Source: Theobroma cacao
Taxonomy: Eukaryota > Streptophyta > Magnoliopsida > Malvales > Malvaceae
Length of the DNA stretch: 64,000 bases
Assembly: GCF_000208745.1 (NCBI RefSeq)
Contig: NC_030853.1
Location: forward strand, 17,327,890-17,391,889
Direction of reading: 5' to 3'
The notes beneath the pieces were generated by a model. It worked only from the letters and a program-made list of their open reading frames with translations. It had not been told where the DNA came from and ran no database searches. The stretch's first letter is position 1; each line of letters starts with the position of its first letter. Shown here piece after piece: positions 34,097 to 46,250 of the stretch. The position numbers and the translations under genes were made by a program.

Positions 34097-34633
34097 TATT
34101 GGATTATGATTTTTTGTTTGTGTACAACATTAAGTAGTTGTATGGTTTTAAACTTCTTATTCCACATCGAATCCTAATCACATTCTACTTTGAACTTTTA
34201 TACTATAAAAGTGGATTTCTAGGCTTTAGAATTGCAAGTAGTGCTTTGAAAGCTCTAAAGAGGTAACATATTGTAACTCTATCTTTTACTCTAGAGAGGT
34301 AACATCTTGTAACTCTATCTTTTGCTCTAGGTGGAGTATCTTGTAACTCTATCTTTTGCTTTAGGTCTTTTGCTTTAGGTGGCTTTAGGTGGAGTTAGAG
34401 TGGTTTGAGTGAGTGTTCTTGGGAGGTTATTGAGGAAGAGTGTGCAAGGGATCTTGAGTTGTTTTGGGAACCATAAAGGTCAATTTATTATATTTTAAAT
34501 TCTCAATAATAGAAGAACAGTTTCACTCCGTGAACATAGGTAAGAGGCCGAACCACGTAAATTCTTGTGTTTTTCTGTTTGCTTATTTTCTCTGAATTTT
34601 ATTTTTGTTGATTCTTGGGTAATTTCCACAACA
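34097..34633 (+). mobile_element. Copia-type solo LTR (~537 bp)
   Basis: The sequence starts TATTGGATTATGA, close to the TGTTGGATTATG of plant Ty1/copia LTRs, and carries TTATTCCACATCGAATCC (compare the common TGTCCCACATCG block). It has the end segment GAACCACGTAAATTCTTGTG and finishes CACAACA (34627-34633). No primer-binding site or coding region follows, so it is a solo LTR. The 5' dinucleotide is TA rather than TG, and no clear 5-bp target duplication was found. Confidence 0.7.
34255..34365 (+). repeat. Three ~35-bp tandem repeats inside the copia LTR
   Basis: TTGTAACTCTATCTTTTGCT-like units recur at about 34271, 34307 and 34341 (period 34-36 bp), followed by shorter CTTTAGGTGG repeats. 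Tandem motifs in the U3 part of copia LTRs often act as enhancers, so this is a plausible regulatory block of the old element. Confidence 0.7.
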
Positions 34634-37600
34634 ATTATCATCTTGATCTAATTAATGATCATATGGAATTATAACTTGTGAACCCTACAAACATATTATT
34701 ATTGATGTATCTAGGAACAACCATTCCTGACTTAGCATCAAAGTTTTCAGTATTTTCTGTCTGTACCAACAATCACTGCTGCAATTCAGTGTCCCTGTTC
34801 TCTTTGTATATATCATCATTCAGAAGGTCACTTAGTTCATTTACGTGAACAAATTTTATTTGGATTGCAATTCAAGATTATTTTTTTCGTCGGAGATAAA
34901 TTCTTAATTTTGTAAGATTTTGAAAGAATGAGATTTGAATTTTAAGTTACTTTTTTTATTACTTTCTAGTTAAAGAGAATTGTATCAAATTGATAAACTT
35001 TTGTAAAAAAGTTGATACTTGATACCATGTATTTGAGCCGAGTCCTTTGCACTCTTTACAAGAGATGTTTAATTGCAAAACCAAGTTTTTGTAGGAAATT
35101 AAACTTAATTTCCCAATATATGAACTATAGAAAAAAAGAATTTAAAAAATATATATAGATATTATGTACCAATGTTTTGGGATCCTTATATAACAAGAGT
35201 GTGGAATGCTAAGAGTTAGACTCTTACAGCAACTTCATATAATTGGCTTGCCTAGACATATATGAATGATTGAAAGAACACCCTCCAAAGTGGAAAAGAT
35301 TAAAACTTTGATGCCAAATGGGGGCATGACAAATAACGATTCATTGCTGCAACAACTGAGAAAAGTAATAAATCTATTTTTTTAAAAGAGAGAGAGAGAG
35401 AGAGAAGGGTTACAAACTTACATCCACTACCTCCTTTGAACCTATTCAAATCATATGCCTTTATTAGTTACTCGCTTGAAGAGCCACTTTAAATCTGATC
35501 AATACTTTGTAGGCATCAAATAAAGCTAAAATCCCAACTTTAGTCCCTTAAAAGAAAGCCACATGTTGCACTGCCTCTGCCTCTGGCTCTGATTTTAAGG
35601 CAAAAGGAGTTAACCCATTTGGCAAAGCATTTGTTGGTACAAATTTTGGCTTGTGAATCCCTATATAAAACCTTTAACTTTTCAATGATTGAGATGCTCG
35701 GAAGCAAAAATTTGCCTCAATTTATAATCACCACACCATTGCCACTCCACTTTCTAAGAACCATTGCAAATTATTATGACCCCCTTGATGCACCATTGAA
35801 TGAACTCTTAAATTCATGCAATGTTTGGACCACAGATCAAATGGCACAAGGAGAAAGATGAGTTGGTTACACAGAACTGGTTTTGGTCCTTTTTCCCTTA
35901 ATGACTATCGTATCAAGCCTGATGACCATATGTATAATATTTCAATATGTTGCATGTGGTGACATCTCTAAAGCCTAGCATGCCAAAATTCTATGCTAAT
36001 TGCTAAGTGTTGCTTTGCAGGGGAGTTACTAGGATCATGTGCACATCATGCATGCCATGATTACAGAAACCCATGCTCCTTTGATTTGATTCTGTAATCT
36101 TTCCCATTTGCCCTCACCCTGACATAAGGTTTCTCTTATAATAAGAGGAAACCACATGCTTTGTTATGATGCCTCATATATATACAATCTGCAGCTGAAG
36201 ATGCCTGTTTTGGCATTGCAAGAAGTGGTCCTGAATGAATCTATATTGTGAACTTTTTGCTTGTGGTCTAATTAACTTTACAGTTGGCAAAGAGGAATAT
36301 CTAGATTTACCCCATTTTGAGTATGTAAATATGTAAATGTTGTTTCCATTATATCCCATTTATAAACCATATTCCCTAACTACAAAAAAGTTATGTTGCT
36401 CGGATTTAGAAATGGGTGTTGGATGCGTGTACAACTTTATTAGTTTTTCTTTTCCATATCTGCGATGTATAGCAGAGTAGGATTTCATTAGTGATTTGTA
36501 CGCAAATATGTTATACGTATGCACAAACTGTACCTTGAGCATCAGCATGCTCACAAAAAGTGAGAGAGAGGGTGTGAATTAAGTTATTAGCTGAATGCAA
36601 AGTTGGGGAGGTGATCTAAAACACAAGCTAGGCATAGGTGGGCATTAAATTTGAAACTGGCATCCACTACTGTCCAACACCCCATCCCCATGCATTGCTT
36701 AAGGGGCCAGAAAAGTCAAGCCATTAAAGAAAGCTTCAAAAATCAGGAGCCCCATCCAGCCATTTTATATCATCTTCACAAGACTGGAGAGATTAGTGAG
36801 TAGGGGGTAGGGACCCATTTTCATTCTTCCACCTACCTTTAGAAGGAAAACATAAAAAATTTATGCATTTTTGACTTCCCCTTTTGTCTTTTTCTTTAGA
36901 GAGGCAGCAAGTAGGAAGTTCACTCTTTGCCAAGTACATGCATGAGGAAAATGAATGATGAATTAGACTTTTAAAGGGCATAAAATTGTAAAGCATGTTG
37001 AACCCATGATCAAACTAAATCGTATGGTATTGTTACACTTGCATGTAGCAGCAAGGGATATGCTTAGGCAAAAACAGAAACAAATGTTGGAAAACTATTG
37101 ACAGCTTCAATAGTTATAGGAAAGAAACAAGTGATAACTATGCATTAAATGTATTTAAGCATTTAATTTATTGGTTGATACATGATTTTCGTTCGAATTC
37201 TCTTTTTCTTAATTCTAAAAGAAAAAACCTACACATTAGATATTCTTTAAAAAAAAGTTATACTTTTGCCTCATTTCTAAGAATTTGATTCCTAAAATTA
37301 TAGGCCATTTTGATCGATTTGGAGTGTGTTAGTATCCTTTAAGCCACATGTATGGTAATCTGGTCAGAAGATTAGAGCTGAAAGATTTATTCTATGATAA
37401 ACTATTCTTCAAGGGGTTGAGAGATGAAAAGCAAGGGCTGCAAATTCACTTTTATTTATTCAGTTTGAGTAAAAAAAAAAAAGGTGTCTTGTTTTGATAC
37501 TTGTCAAAGGGTTTTTGGTTTTTTGGAAGATGATTTAAAAGGAGTCTAAAAGTTACAGCTCTTCCAGATTATTCTCATTCTTGTCCCATTTAAAGGAACT

Positions 37601-39464
37601 TTCTTTGAAAATTCCAACTGCATACAATTCTAATTGATCACCATTATGTTTGTTGAATTCAAAAACAAAAACAAAAAAAAAGGAGCTAACATCCTTAGTA
37701 TAATTTTCTAATATTTTTACTATTTATTTTTTATTTTTTTAATAAAAAATTAAAACAGAATGCTACCTAATTGAAGAACTCAAAGGGGAGATGTGGTTAT
37801 CAATGTGGCAAATTATCCTCTCTGTTTTTTGGATAACTAAATTAACCTGTGTTCATACATTTAATATTTTGCAATAAAAAGAAAAAAGGGTTTGGTGTCA
37901 GTTTCTGATTGGGAGGACGGAAAAGTTGTCCACTTTACCAGAGAAAAGCTCCCAATTGATGCATGATTCCATCACCGCAAATTTTTTATTATAAAAATAA
38001 ATATATAGTTTTTGATGTACATGTTACCCCAAATTGCCTCTTCATTGTTTTTCTAGTTAACAAAATTAAGAATTTCCTATGTACTAAAACAAGTAGAAAA
38101 CAATTTTCCATTTTAATATTAATATACAATCTTGCCACATAGTAGTGAGGATGATATTATTCATTTAAATAATATTTTGGGTACTTCATTGCACATTAAT
38201 GTAATTAGAATTAAGGAAAGGAAATTAGGGTTGTAGCAAGCTCTTTTGTTTGATAATCAACACCTTAACTCGATGCTTGTTAATCTTCTCTAAATAAAAA
38301 AAAAAATCAAGGTCTAACATTTGAATTTTCGTTCTTTTTTAGACTTTCTTGTATTTATATATAGAAAAAAGGTAAATTATGAAAAAATACTTTATAATTT
38401 GAGATAGAATAAATTTGCTTTTCTGACTTAAGGATGTTAAAAAAATTCTAACAAAAAAATATAAAATAAAAATATGAAAATTTAAATCTCAAAGAAAAAA
38501 TAATAATTTTGTCTCAAATCACAAAATATTTTTTTTTTGTTATTTACCCTAAAAAAGTAAACTTTTTTAGTTAGTTTGTTTTTTTTTTCTAAATTTTATT
38601 TTGATTTTAGTGATGCCAGAAAAGGTAGGGTTAGGCAATTTAGTAATCCTATTGGCCTGTGTAGGGTTAGGCTTAGAATATTTTCCCCTATGAAGTAGGA
38701 AATGGAATAAAGTCAGAGAGTTCATTAATTCTGTATGAGCATAAAAGGTGAGCTCATTAATAAGTAGCTTCATCAATTGCTTGTACAACTCTCTTACCAA
38801 AAATATCTAAATAAAATTAAGAAATTTGTACAACTCTATAATTCTTGTTTTCCCACATATATATTTCTTGCAAGACTATGGAAATTGATTTAATTATGAG
38901 TAATTTGTGATTGAAAATGTTCAATTTTGAATGTCTTCACCATCCACAAAATATGCATCATCAATCAAAATAATAAAACAATCATTAAAGAAAAGACCCA
39001 TAAAAACTTTGTATCATAAATTATCAATAACTTATCATTTTATCTTCATGTTACTAATCATTGAATTCAACCCACCAAAAACAGCACAGTCATGGAATGG
39101 AATGGAATGCCATAATCCTTGGATGTGTTTTATTCTTTGTAAGAAACACTAAAAACCATATACTAAATGCATTTCATCACATTTAGAATTTATAATTCCA
39201 CTTTGTCTATGTGCATAACCAAATAATTAAAACACTTGACAAAAACTCAAAACTTTTGCAGTTTTGGTAACCCTTTGACTTGTTTTTCATCTTCAACCTG
39301 TCCTTTCTCTTTATAGCTAAAAGAATACTAATTATTTTAAAACAATGTGGAGTTTAGTGATGCAAATTTAGTTGATTAGAGTTCAAAAACTATACCTTCA
39401 CTTTATGGAAAAGAAAATATATTATTTAATTACATAATTTTATTGCAATAATAATTAGTTTAAA
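34634..39464. other. Intergenic region, no gene supported
   Basis: AT-rich DNA with a (GA)n tract at about 35387-35405 and several poly(A) runs. ORFs such as 35619-35861 and 36793-36996 have no recognisable domain and no splice context. Confidence 0.45.
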
Positions 39465-40214
39465 GGACAAATGTTGTTTGGCTTGGCTTTTTTGTAGTTT
39501 AAAAACTATTATAAAGTTTTTATGAAAAATAATAGTTTTTAGAATTAAGCTGAAATTATTTGGTAAATTTTTTTTTATAAGTTTTGTTTTATAAGTTATA
39601 ATTTTGGTTAAAATTATCATAAAAGGTATTTTTTTTCTCAAGAGGATAATATTATAATTATCTTTAACAGATGAGGATATTTTTGAAATATAAATAAAAA
39701 TTATCTTGTATTTAAAAAAAAAGAGAAAAAAAAAGCTCTTCGTAAGAGCTTTTTCTGAAACTTTTTTTTATAAAAATTTTATTCTTTTAAAAAACTTATT
39801 TTTTAAAATTTATATTTTATTTGATTTTTACTTTTAAGAGATAGATAAGCTAAAAATAAAGTCAAATCATACAAACACCGAGTGCATGTTTGGCTTAGCT
39901 TTTTTTCAACTTATTTACCTCTTAAAAGTAAAAGTCAAGCAAAATATAATTTTTTGAGAAACTCTTAAAAAAAAAGTAACTTTTTTTAAAAAATAATTTT
40001 TTTTTAAAAAATAGCTTAAAAAAAAACTTTAAAGAGAAACTTTTTCTTCTCTTCTTTTAAAAATATAATAAAATTTTTATTTTTATTTCAAAAATATCTT
40101 CATTTGTTAAAAATAATTACAATATTACTCTCTAAAAAAAATACATTTTATGATAATTTTAACAAAAATTATAACTTATAAAAAAAAATGCATTTTAAAA
40201 AGTAGTCATTAAAG

Positions 40215-41250
40215 ATAATATATTTTTAAAAATGACTCTCTTTATAGTTTTAACTATTTTTAATCAAGTTGGACAAAATTACCTTTAATCAAGTTACACG
40301 CTATGATATTACACGTCACGTACAAAAATCTGTAACAAGTTATGGTTAGCATGTTACACGTCATGTACAAAAATCTGTGACATGTCATGTATAAAAATCT
40401 GTGACAAGCCATGATTAGCATGTGACACGCCATGTACAAAAACATGTGACACACCATGTACAAAAATCTGTGACAAGTCATGGTTAACGTGTGACATACC
40501 ATGTACAAAAACTTGTGACAAGCCATGGTTAGTGTGTTACACACCATGTACAAAAGCTTATGACAAGTCATGGTTAGCGTGTGACACGTCATATACAAAA
40601 ACCTGTGATAAGTCATGTACAAAAACCTGTGAAACTTTAAATCCTTTCAACTTTTTTCTTTTTTTTTGTTTTTTTTTTACAATTTGGCATAGATTAAAGT
40701 GTTTCTAACATGTTTTCATAAATCAAAATACAAATATTTTTTATCTAAAGCACCCACTTTGACTAAAAATAAAAAAAAAATTCTTTGAAAACCTAGATTT
40801 ATAAATTTCAAAATTTTGAGTTTATTGATAACTAGATCCTGAATTGATTCAATTCAAAGCTATATCATATATTTGTGATTATTTCTACCGTTTTAGTTTT
40901 ATCCAAAATATCTAAAAATCGAATTTCTCAAACAGCCACCAATCTAAGCATGTTAAAACCATTGCTTGGTGTCTTGAAAGCGTAAGAAAGAAAAATCTGA
41001 AAATATGAGAGAGAGAAATCGGAAGTATAGCAGAATAATACCGAACAAAAAAATCGATAAAATTTGAGAGATTGGGATAGTGAGAGAGAAATTCGAAGCA
41101 CAAATGGAGAGAAATGAAGAGAAATTGTGATAAATGGTTTAATTTATTTGAAATAGTTTAAATGGTATTTTCGTCAAGTCACGACTAAATATGGTTAAAA
41201 ACAGTTAAATTTATTTTGATAGTTACTTTTAAAATATTTTTATCAAGAAA
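40215..41250. mobile_element. Nested MITE-like insertion with terminal inverted repeats
   Basis: The left end reads TATATTTTTAAAAATGACT then AGTTTTAACTATTTTTAAT (40220-40265). The reverse complement of the right end reads AAAATATTTTAAAAGTAACT then ATTTAACTGTTTTTAACC (to about 41243). It interrupts the right arm of the palindromic element, so it is younger than that element. It contains a minisatellite (40285-40640) and no transposase ORF. Confidence 0.55.
40285..40640. repeat. Minisatellite of 24- and 45-bp units
   Basis: Units of the form TGACAAGYCATGGTTAGYRTG + TGACACRYCATGTACAAAAAYC (45 bp) alternate with shorter 24-bp units lacking the first half. About ten TGTACAAAAA-like cores are present. 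The unit carries near-palindromic TGACACGTCA (ACGT core) and ATGTACA. The 120-codon minus ORF (MYMTCHRFLYMTCH-type repeats) is a by-product of unit lengths divisible by three. Confidence 0.85.
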
Positions 41251-41411
41251 TGTTATTTTTCACAATTTTATAAAAAAAAACTTATAAAAAAAATTTATCA
41301 AATAATTTTAGTTTAATTTTAAAAATTATTATTTTTATAAAAATTTATAATAACTTTTAAATTAAAAAAAAAATCAGACAGAAAAGAAGCCAACATTTGT
41401 CCCCACGCTCT

Positions 41412-41563
41412 TATAAAGCCTCCCTGCCCAACTCTCACCCTCCAACAGCCGTCGGCCGAGCGGTCCGCCTCCCTACTAACTGCACTCTCATTTTTCCTCT
41501 CCTCAAACCTCTACGTAAACCCGTATTTTAATACTTTGAAACACGTACACACAAACTTATATA
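41412..41563 (+). promoter_or_regulatory. Candidate core promoter of the MES11-type gene
   Basis: Two TATA-like boxes are present: TATAAAG at 41412-41418 and TATATAA at 41557-41563, which is 52 bp before the ATG. The first would give a leader of about 170 nt, the second only about 25 nt. The proximal sequence upstream of the first box is the palindromic transposable element. Confidence 0.4.
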
Positions 41564-41614
41564 AACTCTTTCCTTCTTTCTTTCTTCTGTTTTCCTCTTC
41601 ATGCATTCCAGAAA

Positions 41615-44600
41615 ATGGGAAACCTTTGCGCCTGCTTTGCACGTAAAACGGTGAAGAAACGACCCGTCACGAAACGGTTACAGAACCAGCAAACTGGACA
41701 CAACTCGAGCAACCGCTGGGTCCGGGTCCGATCGTCAAGGAAAGACAAACTTGACGATGCTCTGCTTCAAGAGCAGGCTTTAGCAGCTGCGATCCTGTAC
41801 AGGCAACACCAACAGCAAAACGGCGGCGTTTCGTTGCCGTTTGATAGGTCGGCTTCGTTAAGGTACCCGAATTCTTGTTCTGGGTCTAAAAAGGCGGGCC
41901 AGTTGCCTCGGAGCTCCAGTTCTAGAGCTAGGTCCCTTACTGACCCGCTTTTGCAACCTCATCAGCTTGTTAATCAGGTTTGTGTAAATCTTTTCTTTTT
42001 TGAATAGTGATTTTTGGTGGTTTTTCTTTTTTTTAGGTTATTTATTGGTTGGAGGTTTTTTTTGGTTATGGTTTTAATTTTGGGGTACATATTTGGTAAA
42101 GTAGATTGCTTTGTCCAATGGGTTTTTGGTTTAAATTTTTAAATTTTTGGTGGGTTGTCGTGTTATTTTTATTCAATTTAATTGTTGAATATGGGAAATA
42201 TGTTGGTGCTAAGTTTTTAATTATTGGTATAATGAAGGTTATGGACTAATTTTTTTTATTGGTTATAGACTTATAGTATAAGAATATTTGTTATTTTTGA
42301 TAATTTTTTTTGGGAAATATTTGGCGGGTTGTCGTATATTTTTGATCAGTTGGCTGTTAATTTTGTAATGTTAAAATTATGTTGGATTTTATCTAATCTA
42401 TTGGTATTTAATGAAATGGAGTTTTTATGTCATGACAGTTTTGGAAAATGAATTGGCAAGTTGAGAAATTAATATAATTATGGAACTTTGCGCTACTTAT
42501 TAGATTCCCTGGTTAAACCTTACATATTTAAAAGAATATTTTTTTGAGGTTTGATATTGGTTTTTTGTGGTGATTCTTTTGTTCATAAGTGCCTTGAGAA
42601 CTCCTTTTGTGCATTAGTGTATGAATTTCTAAATCTTGGGTAAAGCCATGGAAAGCCCCCCTATTTTCATGGTGGCTAGTGATGGCAAGGGAATGTATTG
42701 GCAAAAGATTGTCAATTTGCTGATGTAGTTCTAGGAGATTCTCTTTTCCATTTTTGTCTTGCATTGTGATGGACAATGAAGGTCTTTTGCATCTCGGCAA
42801 TAAGCTTCAGTTGCACGATACGCGGTGGAATATTTTTGTGGCATATATTTTATTATTTCAGCAATGACAAACTGAATATAAACTATATAATAATTTTGAA
42901 ATTCTGTTAATCAATGTTGTTTCTCATTTACTTTGGTGAACATTGCTCTTTGTTTTTTGGACTATTAATGATGAGAATGGATTCTTCATGATGTAACTAC
43001 TATTGATGCTCTTTTATTCAGTTTGTAGTGTTGCAAGGGTGACTTAAGAATTAAAATTAATGATTGCTTTGTTGTTGGTAAGAATGCTAATCCATGTGTG
43101 GTTATGATGGTGCTAAGTCCCAGAATTGACCATTTAAGGAAATTTTTTTAAATTTTGAGTCAGGAAATAAGACGGAGTTATATTCAGAAAATTTCTAGAC
43201 AAGTTTATTTGACTATCTTTTAGTGTTATTTTGCACTACAGTCAATTTCTTTTATTAAAATTTTTTATGGCCTAATCTAAATTCTACCAATCTATCAATA
43301 GTCTGGCTAGAAGAACATGCATATTCACAGGTTCCGTATAATTGGCTGCTCTTGGTTGCCAATACATATCACTTTGTAAATTCTATTATAGTCAGGTGTA
43401 CTTTTATTTCCCTTTTACTTCATCCTAATGACATTAATCTATTTGAATGTCTCCTTTTAATATTTCCTTTTTTTTTTTCTTTGACAGGACATAAAGCTCG
43501 AAGACTTGGAAACAAATCATTTTGTTCTTGTACATGGAGGAGGCTTTGGTGCTTGGTGTTGGTATAAAACAATTGCACTCCTAGAGGAAGGTGGTTTCAA
43601 GGCTACTGCAGTTGATCTGACGGGTTCTGGCATTCATTCCTTCGATACAAATGGCATTACCAGTCTCTCACAATATGTGAAGCCACTGACTGATTTTCTT
43701 GAAAAACTTGCTGAAGGGGAAAAGGTTTTTTTTCTATTTCTTTCATTCTTTCCTTGTATATTTGTATTCATGCTTCCTTTTCAGCTTGTATTTTGGTCAG
43801 AAGAGAGTTTTTGTTATGGAAATTAAAAATTTCAAGCATGTTAATTAATTCAAGATGTGTCCTTGCTCAATACCTAACTTAAAACCTTGGAGGTGCTAAA
43901 ATAGTTAATATAACCCTTAATGTAGTATATTAAATTTTATTTTATTTTGGTTGCTAAAGTATTATATTAGTCCATGCATATTCTATGACCAAGCTTGTGG
44001 CATTCTGTACAAATTTGCATTATCACTGTTATTGGAAACTTTAAGATGGTTTAGAGATCAATGACAACCTACATTGCTCAGAGCCTTAAAACTATGCAGG
44101 TGATCTTGGTGGGGCATGATTTTGGTGGTGCATGTGTATCCTATGCAATGGAGTTGTTTCCTTTTAAAATTGCAAAGGCTATTTTTGTGACCGCGGCAAT
44201 GTTGACAAATGGACAAAGTACTCTTGATATGTTCTCTCAGCAGGTTTGGATGAATCATTCTTGAATTTCCAAAAATTGTTATCTACAGAAGCCTGTTAGT
44301 TATGTTGGATTTGCAAAATGCACATTTAGAGATTGTCTGTTTTAAGCGTCTGTAGTTCAAAATCCAATGGCTTATTAGCACTTATGCTGAACTTACTGAT
44401 GTGCATGCATCTTCGGCATTAACATCTTGGTTCACCATGTGTATGCCTTGGCTCTTTTATCTCTAAGCTTTTGAAGGAAGTGAGGCTTACCTTGCTTATC
44501 TTTGAGTGAGTTTCAGCTACTGCAAAAAAATAAAAATAAAAATAAAAATAAAAAGGATTATAAATATTAAGGCATTTATATTGAACTGAGAAACTATTTT

Positions 44601-46250
44601 TTCCCTATCTATACTGCAGTTTAGGTTTCACCCTTAGTCAGGATTTGTTATTTGAGAATGTTGGATTTATTCTTATATTCCATTTTCAGTTGAGAAGAAA
44701 CTTTTGAGGGAGGGAGGGAAATCTAAATTTCTATGAGATTTATTTGGACTTAATAAAAAGTCCAAAAGAATAGGATGAGGACTCGATGTGGCCAAAGTTT
44801 AAAAATACAACTACTGATATTGTATACAAGTAAAATCCTAGTCAAATAAGATTTTGAATTCTATTCAAACCAAAAACTTATCACAATTAATCTAACTATT
44901 TGAACTTTTATGGCTTACGTAACTAATGCTAAGAACTGTTGCAGGCAGGTTCTAATGATCTAATGCGACAAGCTCAGATATTTTTGTATGCTAATGGGAA
45001 TGACCACGCTCCAACTGCTATTGATCTGGATAAGTCTTTGTTGAGAGATTTGTTATTCAATCAAAGTCCTTCCAAGGTACATCAGAACTCATGATTAATG
45101 ATTTTTTTCACAATCAATTAAGTAATAACAAGATCTTTAAGCATGCTTTTTAGATATTTTGGCATCCTGGCGGGCAACAATGTGCATGTATTTGCATAGC
45201 CACTTGTATCCATATATGGATGCACATAAAGGTTTCATCGTAAGATTGCTATGTGTAAGAAATTATGTAATTAGTAGCTTGTCATCTCCAGATAATATAG
45301 AATGGCTGGTTAAACAGGTTGCCTGTTTTCACTTAAAAGTAGAACATTTATTTGAAGCAACTGTTTTAGAATATGTAATGATTGGGTACAATTTTGTGGT
45401 ATTTTGAAATGGATTTGGATTCTTTCCAGCGCATTGGAGAATCCAGTTTATTTCTTTTTTCTGCCACATCACTCTCATCATGTATTCTTATGAGATGGCA
45501 TTTTAATGTAAGAGACTAGACTCTCTAGTTGATTGGAGAAAGAGTAAAGTCCATTTAAAATGACTGGTTAAGACTTAAGAAGGTCATCTGTGGTTTTACT
45601 TGACAATTGTAAATGATTAGTCAAGCAAATTTTATTAAGTATTACTGTAATAGCTGCTAACATCGCTAGTTCTTGCTTATCAAAGTAGGCAAGTAGCCAC
45701 TGTTAGGTGTTCTAAAAGCCTGTTTTAGAGTGCAGAACAAAATCAGGGATCTGTAGCAGGGTTATGTATATGGATGCTACCTGCTATACTTTGTAGCCTT
45801 TCAACTTCATTGCCTAAAGCTTTCTGAGCAATTAACTGTCTTTTGATTCTTTATTCAAATTAAACTTATTCTCTCTCTTGCATCTGTGTCTGTAATGCAT
45901 CTGTGGTCATGTACAACATGTTCTTTTCTTATTCTCACTATTGCTGATTTATTTCACTTTCCCTGGTCCAGGATGTAGCTTTAGCATCTGTTTCAATGAG
46001 GCCAATCCCTTTTGCACCAGTTTTGGAGAAGCTTTCCCTTTCTGACTTGAAATATGGATCTGTGAGGCGTTTTTATGTAGAAACTCCAGAAGATAATGCC
46101 ATACCTGTGGTGCTTCAGGAGAGCATGATTAACTCAAGCCCACCAGAAAAAGTATTCCGTCTAAAAGGCGCTGACCATTCACCATTTTTCTCAAAGCCTC
46201 AAGCCTTGCACAAATTATTGGTAGAGATCTCAAAAGCCCCTCCACCTTGA
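41615..46250 (+). CDS. MES11: MES11-type methylesterase-like alpha/beta-hydrolase
   Basis: Five exons: 41615-41977, 43488-43724, 44100-44243, 44945-45076, 45972-46250. All are phase 0 with GT-AG borders and give 384 residues. Exon 1 (1-121) is a basic, Ser-rich N-terminal extension with RWVRVRSSRKDKLDD and RSSSSRARSLTDPLLQP, as in the MES11-15 subgroup. The hydrolase fold runs from about 130: FVLVHGGGFGAWCWYK (oxyanion region), VGHDFGG (nucleophile elbow, 204-210), Asp333 in ETPEDNAIP and His361 in GADHSPFF. MES enzymes hydrolyse methyl esters of hormones such as IAA, JA and SA through Ser-His-Asp. Here the nucleophile position is Asp207, so classical esterase activity is doubtful. The family annotation is often chloroplastic, but MGNLCACF also fits N-myristoylation plus palmitoylation. 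I judge the family certain and the substrate unknown. Confidence 0.92.
44524..44556. repeat. (AAAAT)n-type microsatellite in MES11 intron 3
   Basis: A poly(A) start is followed by TAAAAA units repeated about five times. Confidence 0.8.

Larger units (their letters stand above)
39465..41402. mobile_element. Long palindromic MITE-like element with a nested insertion
   Basis: The outer ends match as inverted repeats: GGACAAATGTTG at 39465 and CAACATTTGTCC ending at about 41402. From the centre (about 39880-39886) the two arms mirror each other for more than 300 bp. For example, CAAAAATATC-TCAT-TGTTAAA and ATGATAATTTTAAC-AAAATT read outward in both arms. The right arm is split by about 1.0-1.05 kb (about 40200-41250) and its outer part resumes afterwards (ATTTATCAAATAATTTTAG). 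No transposase is encoded. The right end stops about 10 bp before a TATA box of the MES11-type gene. Confidence 0.75.

Noticed and set aside
40260..40622. 120-codon minus-strand ORF with repeated MYMTCHRFL-type units
   Set aside because: It is a by-product of a minisatellite whose 24- and 45-bp units are multiples of three; it has no domain and no gene context.
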